A stretch of 20,139 nt of DNA from CAZOGW01 sp964579415 (lineage in GTDB: Bacteria > Actinomycetota > Acidimicrobiia > Spongiisociales > UBA5794): NCBI GenBank assembly GCA_964579415.1, contig CAZOGW010000048.1, positions 1 through 20,139 of the forward strand, written 5' to 3'. The position numbers and the translations under genes were made by a program. The notes beneath the pieces are model-generated. The model was not told the DNA's origin and did not search any database. It was given only the letters and a program-made list of their open reading frames with translations. Every line of letters begins with the position of its first letter. The first letter of the stretch is position 1. Positions 1 to 8,243 of the stretch are shown here, one piece after another.

Positions 1-674
1 GGCTCCTCTCCGACCTGGCCCACTACCCGGCGGTGGTGATCGGGCCCGGGTTCAGCGGCGAGTCGGTGCGGGCCCTTCACCTGGTCATGCTGGGAGAGTC
101 GGTGCTCCTGGCCGTTACCGTGTCCAGCACGGGTCGGGTGAGCCAGGACGTGGTCCGCCTTCCCAGCCCGGTTCTCCCCGACGACGTACCGCTCGCCGAG
201 CAACTCCTCATCGAGGCGTTCGAGAACCAGACCATCCCGGTGGGCGCCGACCGGGCCGCAGCGTTGCCGGTGGCGATGGTCACGCCGAGCGTCGGCGCCG
301 TCATCGCCGCGGTGGTGGAGGCGATGCGCTCGGTGGACGTCAACGCCAAGGAGGTCTACATCGGCGGCACCGCCCAACTCGCCGAGTTGTGGCAGGATCT
401 GGCGCACGTCCACTCCATCCTCACCCTGCTCGAAGAGGAGTCACGCATCCGCGACATCCTCGGAGACGAATCTGATGCCACCATGGTGCGCCTCGGCGAC
501 GAGATGGGGGGGGTCGGCGACGTCGACCTTGCCGTGGTGTCGACCCCCTACGATGCCGGGGAGCACGGCGCCGGGCGCATCGGCGTCCTCGGCCCGATGC
601 GGATGGACTACCGCCGCACCATGACCATCGTCGAGGAGGTCGGCGAGAGCCTCGGCGACAGCATCGCCAGGTGA
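1..674 (+). CDS. hrcA: HrcA heat-inducible transcription repressor, C-terminal part (5' truncated by window edge)
   Basis: HrcA represses chaperone operons by binding CIRCE operators, and its folding depends on GroEL. Only the C-terminal part is present: the frame is open from base 3 and enters the window already inside the protein (LLSDLAHYPAVVIGPGF, the family's 'S.LT.Y.A.V..P' segment). The end, with GVLGPMRMDYRRTM followed by a short helix, matches the family C-terminus (IGP.RMDY). The stop is at 672-674. The DNA-binding winged helix lies upstream and cannot be assessed. A run of eight G (506-513) crosses the EMGGVGD codons, but the frame continues to a normal C-terminus, so I see no frameshift. 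dnaJ follows after 49 bp, the hrcA-dnaJ pairing known from actinobacteria. Identity is fairly certain; regulation cannot be seen because the promoter is outside. Confidence 0.9.
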   Translation, partial: LLSDLAHYPAVVIGPGFSGESVRALHLVMLGESVLLAVTVSSTGRVSQDVVRLPSPVLPDDVPLAEQLLIEAFENQTIPVGADRAAALPVAMVTPSVGAVIAAVVEAMRSVDVNAKEVYIGGTAQLAELWQDLAHVHSILTLLEEESRIRDILGDESDATMVRLGDEMGGVGDVDLAVVSTPYDAGEHGAGRIGVLGPMRMDYRRTMTIVEEVGESLGDSIAR

Positions 675-723
675 CCGGCACTCCGACCCTCCCCACCACC
701 CATATGTGCCAGGAAGAGCTGCT

Positions 724-1818
724 GTGAAGGACTACTACGAGATCCTCGGCGTCGCCCGCGACGCCACCCAGGACGACATCAAGAGCGCCTTCCGGCGCCT
801 TGCCCGGGAGACCCACCCCGACGCCAACCCCGACGACCCCACCGCCGAGGCGAGGTTCCGCGAGGTGGCAACCGCCTACGAGGTGCTCTCTGACCCGCAG
901 CGGCGCGCCGGCTACGACCGGGGAGAGGTTCCCGGCGGCGGCGACCTGTTCAGCCAGTTCGCCGGCCTCGACGACATCCTCCAGCAGTTCTTCGGCGGCG
1001 GCTTCGGCGGTTTCGGGTTCGGTGGTCCCCGCCGGCGGGACCGGCGCGGCTCCGATGTGGCGGTATCGGCGCAGATCACCCTCGACGAGGCCGCCGACGG
1101 TGTCACCCGGCAGGTCTCCTTCGTGGCGCCGGTGCGCTGTGACACCTGCAGTGGGTCCGGCGCCGCCCCGGGCACGTCCCCGGCCACCTGCACCACCTGT
1201 GGCGGGAACGGCGCCGTCCAGGTGAGTCGCAGCACCTTCCTCGGCTCGATGGTGACCCTCACCGAGTGCAGCACCTGCCAGGGCACCGGGACCGTGATCC
1301 CCGAGCCGTGCACCACCTGCCGGGGCAGCGGCCGCATCGACGACCAGACCAGCGTGACCGTGGACATCCCCGCCGGGGTGGAGGACGGCCAGCGGCTCCG
1401 CGTCAGCGGGCGGGGCGCCGCCGGCCCCCGCGGCGCCGGCGCCGGCGATCTCTACGTGCAGATCCGCATCCCCGACGACAAGCGTTTCGAGCGGGTCGGC
1501 GACGACCTGCACCACCGGCTCCGCATCGGCTTCTCGGAGGCCGCCCTCGGCGTCGAAGTGGAGATCCCCATCCTCGGGGGCGGCACCACCGACATCGACA
1601 TCCCCTCGGGCACCCAGCCCGGCACCGTGTTCCGCCTGTCGCGGCAGGGTATGCCCCGGCTGCGGCGCCGCAGCCGCGGTGACATGCTGGTCCATGTCGA
1701 GGTGGCCGTGCCGGAGAGCCTGACCAAGGAGGAGGAGGCGGTGCTGCGCCAGTTCGCCGAGCTGCGCGGCGAGGCCCCTGCCGAAGCCCGGCGCAAGCGC
1801 CGCTTCCGCACCGGCTGA
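724..1818 (+). CDS. dnaJ: DnaJ (Hsp40) co-chaperone
   Basis: DnaJ delivers unfolded substrates to DnaK and stimulates its ATPase in the cytoplasm. From GTG 724 the protein has 364 residues, near the usual 370-380. Order: J domain (residues 1-65) with HPD at 31-33; a Gly/Phe-rich segment (about 75-105, GGGFGGFGFGG); a zinc region with four CxxCxGxG repeats (CDTCSGSG, CTTCGGNG, CSTCQGTG, CTTCRGSG; 139-203); then the substrate-binding and dimerisation C-terminal domain. An in-frame GTG at 706 would add six residues (VPGRAA), but AGGAAG at 711-716 is well spaced for GTG 724, and MKDYYEILGV is the canonical N-terminus, so I chose 724. Being next to hrcA, it is probably the HrcA-linked dnaJ paralogue rather than a copy in a dnaK operon. 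Confidence 0.95.
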   Translation: MKDYYEILGVARDATQDDIKSAFRRLARETHPDANPDDPTAEARFREVATAYEVLSDPQRRAGYDRGEVPGGGDLFSQFAGLDDILQQFFGGGFGGFGFGGPRRRDRRGSDVAVSAQITLDEAADGVTRQVSFVAPVRCDTCSGSGAAPGTSPATCTTCGGNGAVQVSRSTFLGSMVTLTECSTCQGTGTVIPEPCTTCRGSGRIDDQTSVTVDIPAGVEDGQRLRVSGRGAAGPRGAGAGDLYVQIRIPDDKRFERVGDDLHHRLRIGFSEAALGVEVEIPILGGGTTDIDIPSGTQPGTVFRLSRQGMPRLRRRSRGDMLVHVEVAVPESLTKEEEAVLRQFAELRGEAPAEARRKRRFRTG

Positions 1819-1834
1819 GGTCAGGCAGCGCAGC

Positions 1835-2066
1835 GAACCCAGGGTTCGAGACGACGCTGAGCGGCGTCGGGAACCCAGGGTACGTGAGGGCTTGCGAACT
1901 TCGGGCTGTGGACGACGCTGAGCGGCGTCGGGAACCCAGGGTACGTGAGGGCTTGCGAACTTCGGGCTGTGGACGACGCTGAGCGGCGTCGGGAACCCAG
2001 GGTTCACGGCACGCGTCGTACCCTGGGTTCGAGACCTCGCTGGGCGATGTTGGAACCGAGGGTTTC
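1835..2066. repeat. 61-bp tandem repeat block with imperfect-palindrome core, plus a degenerate copy
   Basis: This fills most of the 295-bp gap between dnaJ and rsmE. A 61-bp unit starts at 1850, 1911 and 1972 (third copy partial, to about 2004). Each unit contains the imperfect palindrome GACGACGCTGAGCGGCGTC followed by GAACCCAGGGT. The 11-mer occurs at 1835, 1871, 1932 and 1993, and inverted at 2020-2030, making a perfect 11-bp stem (1993-2003/2020-2030) with a 16-nt loop. A diverged copy of the core follows at about 2024-2066. There is no unique spacer sequence as in CRISPR and no convincing gene. Confidence 0.85.
1993..2030. other. Inverted repeat (possible transcription stop or RNA processing hairpin) after dnaJ
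   Basis: GAACCCAGGGT (1993-2003) and its exact reverse complement ACCCTGGGTTC (2020-2030) flank a 16-nt loop. There is no T tract after it, so it is not a textbook intrinsic terminator. It is part of the repeat block and could simply be two repeat units in opposite orientation. Confidence 0.5.
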
Positions 2067-2113
2067 GGAGTCGAGGGTTGTTCCCGTTCGTGACCGAGTT
2101 GGAGTAACAAGAC

Positions 2114-2755
2114 GTGGCGCATGTACCCCATCTGTACCTGCCGGCGCCCTGGGACGGTGCCGTCGTGGCGCTGACCCCTGATGCCCGGCATCATCTGGGG
2201 CGGGTGTTGCGGCGCGGGGAGGGCGCTCCTGTCACCTACACCGACGGCGCCGGGGTGGTGGGGGAGGGAACGCTGTCCGGCGTCGGTGTGGTGCGCGGAG
2301 ACGAACGCACGGTGCCGGCGCCCCCGCCCCTGGTGATGGCGGTGGCCCCTCCCCACTCCACGGACCGGGCCCGGTTCGTCGTCGAGAAGCTCGCCGAACT
2401 GGGGGTGTCCCGGTTGGTCTGGCTGACCACCGAGCACACCCAGGGGAGGGCGCCGGCGAAGGCCCTCGCCTGGGCCGTCGGGGCGCTGGAGCAGTCCCGC
2501 GGCGCCCACCTGCTCGGCATCACCGGCCCGGTGGGTTGGGACGGTCTCGGCGGCGACGTCGTGGTGGCCGACCCCGCCGGCGCGCCCACCCCGCCACCGG
2601 CCGGGGCACCGCTCACTGTCGTCATCGGCCCCGAGGGCGGGTTCGCCCCCGGTGAGATCCCGGCCGGGGCCCGCAACTGGTCGCTGGGTGACCGCATCCT
2701 GCGCACCGACACTGCCGCCATCGTGGCCGCGGCCCGTATACTGGATGCCTCCTGA
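2114..2755 (+). CDS. rsmE: 16S rRNA (uracil-1498-N3)-methyltransferase RsmE
   Basis: RsmE methylates N3 of U1498 in 16S rRNA of the 30S subunit, using SAM and a SPOUT trefoil-knot fold. The protein has 213 residues, short against the usual 240-250. It keeps the N-terminal PUA-like part with HHLGRVLRR (residues 26-34), the EKLAELGV segment, and the knot motifs GPEGGF (172-177) and LGDRILRTDTAAI (from 191). Start is GTG 2114, with GGAG at 2101-2104 spaced nine bases. The middle of the knot domain looks compressed, which explains the length. It lies 46 bp upstream of phoH, an order common in actinobacteria. Confidence 0.9.
   Translation: MAHVPHLYLPAPWDGAVVALTPDARHHLGRVLRRGEGAPVTYTDGAGVVGEGTLSGVGVVRGDERTVPAPPPLVMAVAPPHSTDRARFVVEKLAELGVSRLVWLTTEHTQGRAPAKALAWAVGALEQSRGAHLLGITGPVGWDGLGGDVVVADPAGAPTPPPAGAPLTVVIGPEGGFAPGEIPAGARNWSLGDRILRTDTAAIVAAARILDAS
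2737..2742 (+). promoter_or_regulatory. Possible -10 box (TATACT) for phoH inside the rsmE 3' end
   Basis: TATACT stands out in GC-rich DNA about 60 bp before the phoH start. I see no good -35 element at the proper distance. It might start the phoH-era transcript separately from rsmE. Confidence 0.3.
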
Positions 2756-2801
2756 TGCGTTCCCCCTACGCATACCCTCCTCTTGTTGCGAGACTTCCCG
2801 C

Positions 2802-3839
2802 ATGACCGTCAGCCCTACGACCGATATCCGCGTCAGAGTCCCCAGCAACCACCTCATCGTGGACCTGCTCGGAGAGCACGACGCCCACCTCCGCATCGTG
2901 GAGAAGTCGTTCCCCGAAGTGCGGATCGTGGCGCGGGGCAACCAGGTCGACATCCACGGGCCCGAGGGGGCGGCCGACACGGTGCGGACCATCCTCGACG
3001 AGTTGCTCATCCTGGTCCAGGAGGGTCAGACGCTCGACGCCGACAGGGTGAGCCGCGTCATCGATCTGGTGCGCAGGGACGTCCCCTCGCCGTCGGGCGT
3101 GTTCACCGACGCCATCCGGGTGAGCCGGGGCAAGGTGGTGCGCCCCAAGACGCTGGGCCAGAAGCGCTACGTCGACGCGGTCCGCGAGAACACCCTCATC
3201 TTCGGTGTCGGCCCCGCCGGCACCGGAAAGACGTACCTCGCCATGGCCTGCGCCGTCGAAGCCCTGCTCTCGGGCTCGGTGCGCCGCATCATCCTGAGCC
3301 GTCCCGCCGTCGAGGCGGGCGAGCGGCTCGGCTTCCTCCCCGGTGACCTGGCGGCCAAGGTCGACCCCTACCTGCGGCCGCTCTACGACGCCCTCTACGA
3401 GATGCTGGGGCCGGAGGAGACCGCCCGCATGATGGAGCGGGGAACCATCGAGATAGCTCCGCTCGCTTACATGCGTGGGAGGACGCTGAACGACGCCTTC
3501 ATCGTCCTCGACGAGGCGCAGAACACCACCCAGGAGCAGATGAAGATGTTCCTCACACGGCTCGGGTTCAACTCGAAGATGGTGGTGACCGGCGACGTCA
3601 CCCAGACCGACCTGCCCGGGGCCCGGGAGTCGGGTCTCACCATGGTGGGCAGGGTGCTGCGCGACGTGGACGGCATCGCCTTCGTCGAGCTCAAGGGCGA
3701 GGATGTGGTGCGCCACCGTATCGTGGCCGAGATCGTCGAAGCCTACGCCCGCTACGAGGCCCGCCGTCCCCGCCGGCCCGGTCCGCACGACGGCGCCTCC
3801 GACGGCTTCGCCACGGCGGGGGAGGGCGCGTCGCCGTGA
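2802..3839 (+). CDS. phoH: PhoH-family ATPase (PhoH-like protein)
   Basis: This is a cytoplasmic P-loop ATPase of the PhoH/YbeZ family, related to the helicase-like half of PhoH2 and thought to work with YbeY in RNA metabolism. The protein has 345 residues: an N-terminal KH-like part (LGEHDAHLRIVEKSF ... QVDIHGPEG), Walker A GPAGTGKT at 137-144, RPAVEAGERLGFLPGD, and Walker B IVLDEAQN with D237-E238. The frame is open from 2652, but that part overlaps rsmE and reads as out-of-frame sequence. ATG 2802 starts the family-like sequence and is the first start codon after the rsmE stop. No Shine-Dalgarno is visible before it. Its stop overlaps the next gene by 4 bp. Confidence 0.93.
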   Translation: MTVSPTTDIRVRVPSNHLIVDLLGEHDAHLRIVEKSFPEVRIVARGNQVDIHGPEGAADTVRTILDELLILVQEGQTLDADRVSRVIDLVRRDVPSPSGVFTDAIRVSRGKVVRPKTLGQKRYVDAVRENTLIFGVGPAGTGKTYLAMACAVEALLSGSVRRIILSRPAVEAGERLGFLPGDLAAKVDPYLRPLYDALYEMLGPEETARMMERGTIEIAPLAYMRGRTLNDAFIVLDEAQNTTQEQMKMFLTRLGFNSKMVVTGDVTQTDLPGARESGLTMVGRVLRDVDGIAFVELKGEDVVRHRIVAEIVEAYARYEARRPRRPGPHDGASDGFATAGEGASP

Positions 3840-6595
3840 AAGGCCTCCGGGTCCGGCCTGCAGTCCTCAATGTCGGCATCATCGCCCTGACCGTCGGTTT
3901 CGTGGCGATGGCCCTCGTCGTCGGGCGCGCCGAGGCGCAGCCGGCGATGACGCTCGATGTCGGTGACGTCGTCACCGAGACGTTTACTGCCCCCGACTAC
4001 ATCCAGCTCGACGACGAGGAGGCGACCGAGTTGGCCCGCCAGCAGGCACGCGACGCCGTGCCGGTCGCCCTCCGCATCGACAACACGGTGCGCACCAACG
4101 TCCTGTCCCGCATCAACGACTTCTTCCTCGAGGTGCGGGCCGCCCCGCTGGGCCCGGCGGCTGTCGCCAACCTGTCCGCCAGCGGCGGCAACCCCCAGGA
4201 GGTCGGCGAGGAGGGCGAGGAGAACGTATTCACCATCGCCTTCACCTTCGAGGTGCAGAACCTGACCACCTCCTCGAGCGGCTACGACCTGGTGGTGGAA
4301 GATCTGTTCGGCGAGGCGGTGACGGTCACCGCGGCCGAGTTCAGCCAGGACCGCAACAGCGACGGCGCACTCGACGCCACCGCCGTCCCGCTGGACCCCG
4401 AAGCCGACTCATGGGTACTGGCCGGCGGCGACCCCGAGGACCCCGCCGACGACCTGGCCATCCCGGCCCGCTCCACCGACACCTACGTGGTCACGGTCAC
4501 CTTCTCCGTCGACCCGGCGGCGGTGACCGAGGCCATCACCAGCTGCGCCGACCGGCCCGAGGGCCAGGACCGGGGGGCCCTGTCACAGCGCGCCCTGCTC
4601 ACGTCCAAGGCGGAAACCTTCGAGGAGGTGTCGTGCCGCAACATCCCGGCGGTGACGGTGATCGAACCGCCGGTCGACGAGGAAGGTGAGGAAGGCGAGG
4701 GCGACCAGGGCGAGGAGGGCGAGAGCACCACCACCACCACCGAGCCGCCCACCACCACCACGACCGAGGCTCCGACGGAGACCGACGCCCCCACCACCAC
4801 CATCCCCGTCGAGGACCAGGAAGAGGCGATCGAACGGGAGTTCCTCGCCTTCTCCGAGGCCATTCCCGCCTTCGTGCGCCTCTACGCCGACCACGTCGCC
4901 ACCGTCGCCGGCGGCGGCGAGCCGTTCTTCGACGACATCGAGGACCGGGTGCGGGGCCTCGCCGAGGACATCCTCGACGAGGGCATCCAGGTCGGTGAGC
5001 TCGACGCCCGCAAGCAGCAGATCCTCGAAGAGCCGCCCGAGCTGTTCGTCGCCGGTCTGCTTCCCGACCAGTCGGCCGACCTGGACCGGGCAGCCGCCGT
5101 GATCGTGGCCAACTCCCTCCAGGCGAACGAACTGGTCGACGAGGCGGCCTGGGAGGAGGCCCAGCAGATCGCAGCCGAGGCGGTGACCGTCATCCCGCGC
5201 ACCTACCTGCCCGGTCAACCCATCGTGTCGGCCGGCGAGGTCGTCGACGCGGTGGCGCTCCAGGCCATCCGCGAGCTGGGCCTGCTCGAGCCCGAGCCGG
5301 GCACCTCGCGTATCGCCGCCGCCGTCCTCGGCGGGCTCGCCGTGTTGCTGGCGGCGCTGTTCCTGTGGCGTATCGCACCGGCTCGCTGGTCGCAACCCAA
5401 ACACATGGGCCTGCTCGGCGTGCTGCTCTTCCTGGCCGCGGTGGTATCCCGCATTCCCGAGATCCTGGCGGTGGAGAACCCGGAGCTGGCCTACGTGATC
5501 CCGGCGGCGATGCTGGGGTACGCCTCGGCGATCATGTACGACCCGCGCACCGCCCTGCTCACCGCGGTGCCGATGGCGATGTTCGCCGCCATCTCCACCC
5601 AGGACCCGGCCATCACCGTCTTCGCCGCCGCCGCCACCGTGGCGCCCATCGCCTTCGTGTCGGCGGTGTCCACCCGCCGCCAGCTCCGCCTGGCGGTGAT
5701 CCTCAGCGCCGTCGTGCTCATCCCAATCGCCGCCACCGTCGCCTGGTTCTTCGACGGACGCTCCGCCATGGTCACCGCGGCGGCGGCCGCCTTCGCCGGA
5801 GGCCTCATCGGCGGCTTCCTCGGCCAGGGGCTGGTGTCGTTCCTGGAGAACGCCTTCGGCCTCACCACCACGGTGACGCTGCTCGACCTCACCGATCGCA
5901 ACCACCCGGCGCTGCGACTCATCGAGGAAAAGGCGCCGGGCACGTTCAACCACTCCATCCTGGTGGGCAACCTGGCGGGCAAGGCAGCCCGCGCCATCGG
6001 GGCCGACCCGCTGCTGGCGCAGGCGGCGGCCTTCTACCACGACCTGGGCAAGACGGAGAACCCGGCGTATTTCATCGAGAACCAGTTCAGCGTCTCCAAC
6101 CCTCACGACGATCTCGATCCGGCGGTTTCGGCCGACATTATCCGCCGCCACGTCGCCGACGGGCTGGAGCTGGCCCGCCGCTTCCGCATCCCCGCCGACG
6201 TCGCCGCCGGCATCGAGCAGCACCACGGAACCGGCCTGATGCGCTACTTCTACCACAAGGCCATGGAGGTCGATCCCTCCGTCGATCCCAAGGCGTTCCG
6301 CCACACCGGTACCAAGCCGCAGCGGCAGGAGATGGCCATCCTGATGATCTCCGACGCCGTCGAGGGTGCCGCCCGGGCCATGGCGCAACACGAGGACCCC
6401 ACCGCAGAGAGCCTCTCCAAGCTGGTCGACTCCATCGTCGGTGAGAAGCTCGACGACGGCCAGCTCGACGAGTCGGCGCTCACCTTCGGCGATCTGACCC
6501 GGGTCAAGCAGGCCCTGGTGCAGGCGCTCATCGGGTACTACCACACCCGTATCCCGTATCCCGGCTTCCCCGGTCCCCAGGTGGAGGCGCAGTGA
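3836..6595 (+). CDS. pgpH: 7TM-HD (PgpH/YqfF-type) membrane phosphodiesterase, probably c-di-AMP hydrolase
   Basis: Family members such as Listeria PgpH hydrolyse c-di-AMP to pApA through a cytosolic HD domain behind a membrane sensor. The 919 residues show: one N-terminal membrane helix (about 9-31); an extracytoplasmic domain in two parts split by an acidic then Thr/Pro-rich linker (about 279-330); a cluster of membrane helices (about 492-680); and an HD domain with FNHSIL (H706), FYHDLGK (H735-D736), HRRHVADG-like helix and EQHHGTG (H796-H797). Start GTG 3836 overlaps the phoH stop (GTGA) and has GGAGG at 3821-3825. Its stop overlaps ybeY in the same way, so translation is probably coupled. 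The family is certain; the substrate is inferred. The low-complexity linker is lineage-specific. Confidence 0.88.
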   Translation: MKGLRVRPAVLNVGIIALTVGFVAMALVVGRAEAQPAMTLDVGDVVTETFTAPDYIQLDDEEATELARQQARDAVPVALRIDNTVRTNVLSRINDFFLEVRAAPLGPAAVANLSASGGNPQEVGEEGEENVFTIAFTFEVQNLTTSSSGYDLVVEDLFGEAVTVTAAEFSQDRNSDGALDATAVPLDPEADSWVLAGGDPEDPADDLAIPARSTDTYVVTVTFSVDPAAVTEAITSCADRPEGQDRGALSQRALLTSKAETFEEVSCRNIPAVTVIEPPVDEEGEEGEGDQGEEGESTTTTTEPPTTTTTEAPTETDAPTTTIPVEDQEEAIEREFLAFSEAIPAFVRLYADHVATVAGGGEPFFDDIEDRVRGLAEDILDEGIQVGELDARKQQILEEPPELFVAGLLPDQSADLDRAAAVIVANSLQANELVDEAAWEEAQQIAAEAVTVIPRTYLPGQPIVSAGEVVDAVALQAIRELGLLEPEPGTSRIAAAVLGGLAVLLAALFLWRIAPARWSQPKHMGLLGVLLFLAAVVSRIPEILAVENPELAYVIPAAMLGYASAIMYDPRTALLTAVPMAMFAAISTQDPAITVFAAAATVAPIAFVSAVSTRRQLRLAVILSAVVLIPIAATVAWFFDGRSAMVTAAAAAFAGGLIGGFLGQGLVSFLENAFGLTTTVTLLDLTDRNHPALRLIEEKAPGTFNHSILVGNLAGKAARAIGADPLLAQAAAFYHDLGKTENPAYFIENQFSVSNPHDDLDPAVSADIIRRHVADGLELARRFRIPADVAAGIEQHHGTGLMRYFYHKAMEVDPSVDPKAFRHTGTKPQRQEMAILMISDAVEGAARAMAQHEDPTAESLSKLVDSIVGEKLDDGQLDESALTFGDLTRVKQALVQALIGYYHTRIPYPGFPGPQVEAQ

Positions 6596-7071
6596 AGGTC
6601 CTCCTGGTCGACGAGCGCGACGATCCTCCGAGTACCGGCTCGTTCGACACGGAGGTGCTGGTAACGCTCGCCCGCATCACCCTCGAGGGCGAGGGGATAC
6701 CGGGGAACTCCGAGATGGCCATCACCCTGGTGGAAGCCGGGCCGATGACCGGGCTCAACGAGGCCCACATGGGTAAGGAGGGACCGACCGACGTCCTGTC
6801 GTTCCCGCTGGAGGACCTGGTGCCGGGCGGGACCGTAGACAATGACGGGAACGGCCCGCCGCTCGCCGTCGGCGACGTGGTGATCTGCCCCGAGGTGGTG
6901 GAGGGCAACGCCCGTCGCCACGACGTGGCCTTCCACGACGAGCTGGCGCTGATGGTGGTCCACGGCACTCTGCACCTGCTCGGCTACGACCACATCGTCG
7001 ACGAAGAGGCCGAGCAGATGGAGGCCCGGGAGCGCCGGTACCTCGCCGAGGCGGGTATCACCCGGCCATGA
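6592..7071 (+). CDS. ybeY: Endoribonuclease YbeY
   Basis: YbeY is a zinc-dependent single-strand endoribonuclease involved in 16S rRNA 3'-end maturation and ribosome quality control. The 159-residue protein has the signature HGTLHLLGYDH, with metal ligands H124, H128 and H134, and the upstream conserved segment MGKEGPTDVLSFP. Length is typical. Start GTG 6592 overlaps the preceding stop by 4 bp, with GGAGG at 6583-6587, and its stop overlaps the next gene by 4 bp (ATGA). The neighbours phoH and era are its usual functional partners. Confidence 0.95.
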   Translation: MKVLLVDERDDPPSTGSFDTEVLVTLARITLEGEGIPGNSEMAITLVEAGPMTGLNEAHMGKEGPTDVLSFPLEDLVPGGTVDNDGNGPPLAVGDVVICPEVVEGNARRHDVAFHDELALMVVHGTLHLLGYDHIVDEEAEQMEARERRYLAEAGITRP

Positions 7072-8243
7072 CGATCGCCGCACTTGCCGTCAGTGCCTTG
7101 GCACTGCTCGTCGCCGCCGTGGTGCGTGCCGCAGGCACGGCACTGGTGCGCGTCGCCCGAGCCGACGCCCTGCACGACGCCGCCGAGGGTGACCCGGGGG
7201 CCCAGGTCGTCGCCGACCTGCTCGAGGACCGCCCCCGGCTGCAACCGGCGCTGGGCTTGTTCCACACCGTGATCCTGGGAGTGGCCACCATCCCCGCCAC
7301 CTGGGCGCTGACCCGGATGCTCGACGGGCTGTGGCTGCTGGTGGGTCTGGGGCTGCTCGCCGTGGCGCTGGTCCTGCTCGGCGACATCTTGCCCCGGGAG
7401 CTTGGCCGGCGCCGGCCCCGCACCGTCGCCTACCGCTGGGCTGGCCTGCTGCGCCCGGTGGTGGCGCTGGGCGAGGCCGCCGACGAGATCATCACCGAGG
7501 AGAACGGCGGCGAGGAAGAGCCCGAGGAGGACGACGAGGACGACGGGGCCGAGCGGGAACTGATCTCGTCGGTGCTCGAGTTCGGCGAGACCATCGTCCG
7601 TGAGGTCATGGTGCCCCGGCCCGACATGATCACCCTCCCCGCCACCGCCCCCACCGATCGGGCACTCGACGTGATCCTCGACGAGGGCAAGTCACGCATC
7701 CCGCTGCTGGGGAAGGGCATCGACGACATCGTCGGCATCCTCTACGCCAAGGATCTGCTGCGGGTGGGGCGTGAGCTCGGCGCCACCCCGGTGCCGGTCG
7801 TCGACGTCGCCCGCAGCCCGTACTTCGTTCCTGAGACCAAGCCGGTCCCCGACCTGCTGCGGGAGATGCGCACCGACCGCGCCCACCTCGCCATCGTGGT
7901 CGACGAGTACGGCGGCACCGCCGGGCTGGTCACCATCGAGGACCTGCTCGAGGAGATCGTCGGCGAGATCTCCGACGAATACGACGAAGATGAGCAGATG
8001 GTGGTCGCACTGGACAGCGGCGGTTGGCTCCTCGACGGGCGGTTGCCCATCGACGAACTCGACGCGCTGCTGGCATCCGGGTACACCAGCGACGAGTGGG
8101 ATACGGTGGGCGGCTTCGTCCTCGGGCTCGCCGGTCGCGTCCCCCGGGAGGGTGAGTCCTTCGAGGCGGAGGGTCACCTGTTCACGGTCGACCGGGTCCA
8201 GGGGCGCCGGGTCGCCCGGGTCCGCCTGGACGGGGTGTCGTGA
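7068..8243 (+). CDS. CorC/HlyC-family CBS-domain membrane protein (CNNM/CorC-like)
   Basis: Members are linked to magnesium or cobalt efflux and resistance, but the role of most is unproven. The 391-residue protein has three hydrophobic stretches at its N-terminus (about 1-23, 64-85, 87-109), a reduced DUF21/CNNM region. An acidic linker follows (EEEPEEDDEDD), then REVMVPRPDM and two CBS repeats (SRIPLLGKGIDDIVGILYAKDLL; HLAIVVDEYGGTAGLVTIEDLLEEIVGEI), and a C-terminal CorC_HlyC domain (about 310-385). Start ATG 7068 overlaps the ybeY stop, and the stop overlaps era. This position between ybeY and era is the usual actinobacterial arrangement. The membrane part is weakly conserved, so transport activity is uncertain. 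Confidence 0.85.
   Translation: MTIAALAVSALALLVAAVVRAAGTALVRVARADALHDAAEGDPGAQVVADLLEDRPRLQPALGLFHTVILGVATIPATWALTRMLDGLWLLVGLGLLAVALVLLGDILPRELGRRRPRTVAYRWAGLLRPVVALGEAADEIITEENGGEEEPEEDDEDDGAERELISSVLEFGETIVREVMVPRPDMITLPATAPTDRALDVILDEGKSRIPLLGKGIDDIVGILYAKDLLRVGRELGATPVPVVDVARSPYFVPETKPVPDLLREMRTDRAHLAIVVDEYGGTAGLVTIEDLLEEIVGEISDEYDEDEQMVVALDSGGWLLDGRLPIDELDALLASGYTSDEWDTVGGFVLGLAGRVPREGESFEAEGHLFTVDRVQGRRVARVRLDGVS

Noticed and set aside
506..513. Frameshift in hrcA at a run of eight G
   Set aside because: The reading frame continues to a normal HrcA C-terminus, so the run is tolerated.
421..2007. Long minus-strand open frame opposite hrcA and dnaJ
   Set aside because: It lies opposite well-identified genes and continues through the 61-bp repeats; composition is the usual Gly/Ala/Arg shadow of high-GC coding sequence.
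1835..2066. CRISPR array
   Set aside because: Units are contiguous 61-bp tandem copies without variable spacers, and no cas gene is present.
1945..2181. Plus-strand frame across the 61-bp repeats into rsmE
   Set aside because: It consists of repeat translation, overlaps rsmE out of frame and has no start signal.
4583..6544. 653-codon minus-strand open frame opposite the 7TM-HD gene
   Set aside because: No recognisable domain, rich in Gly/His/Arg/Asp, fully explained as a shadow of the plus-strand gene.
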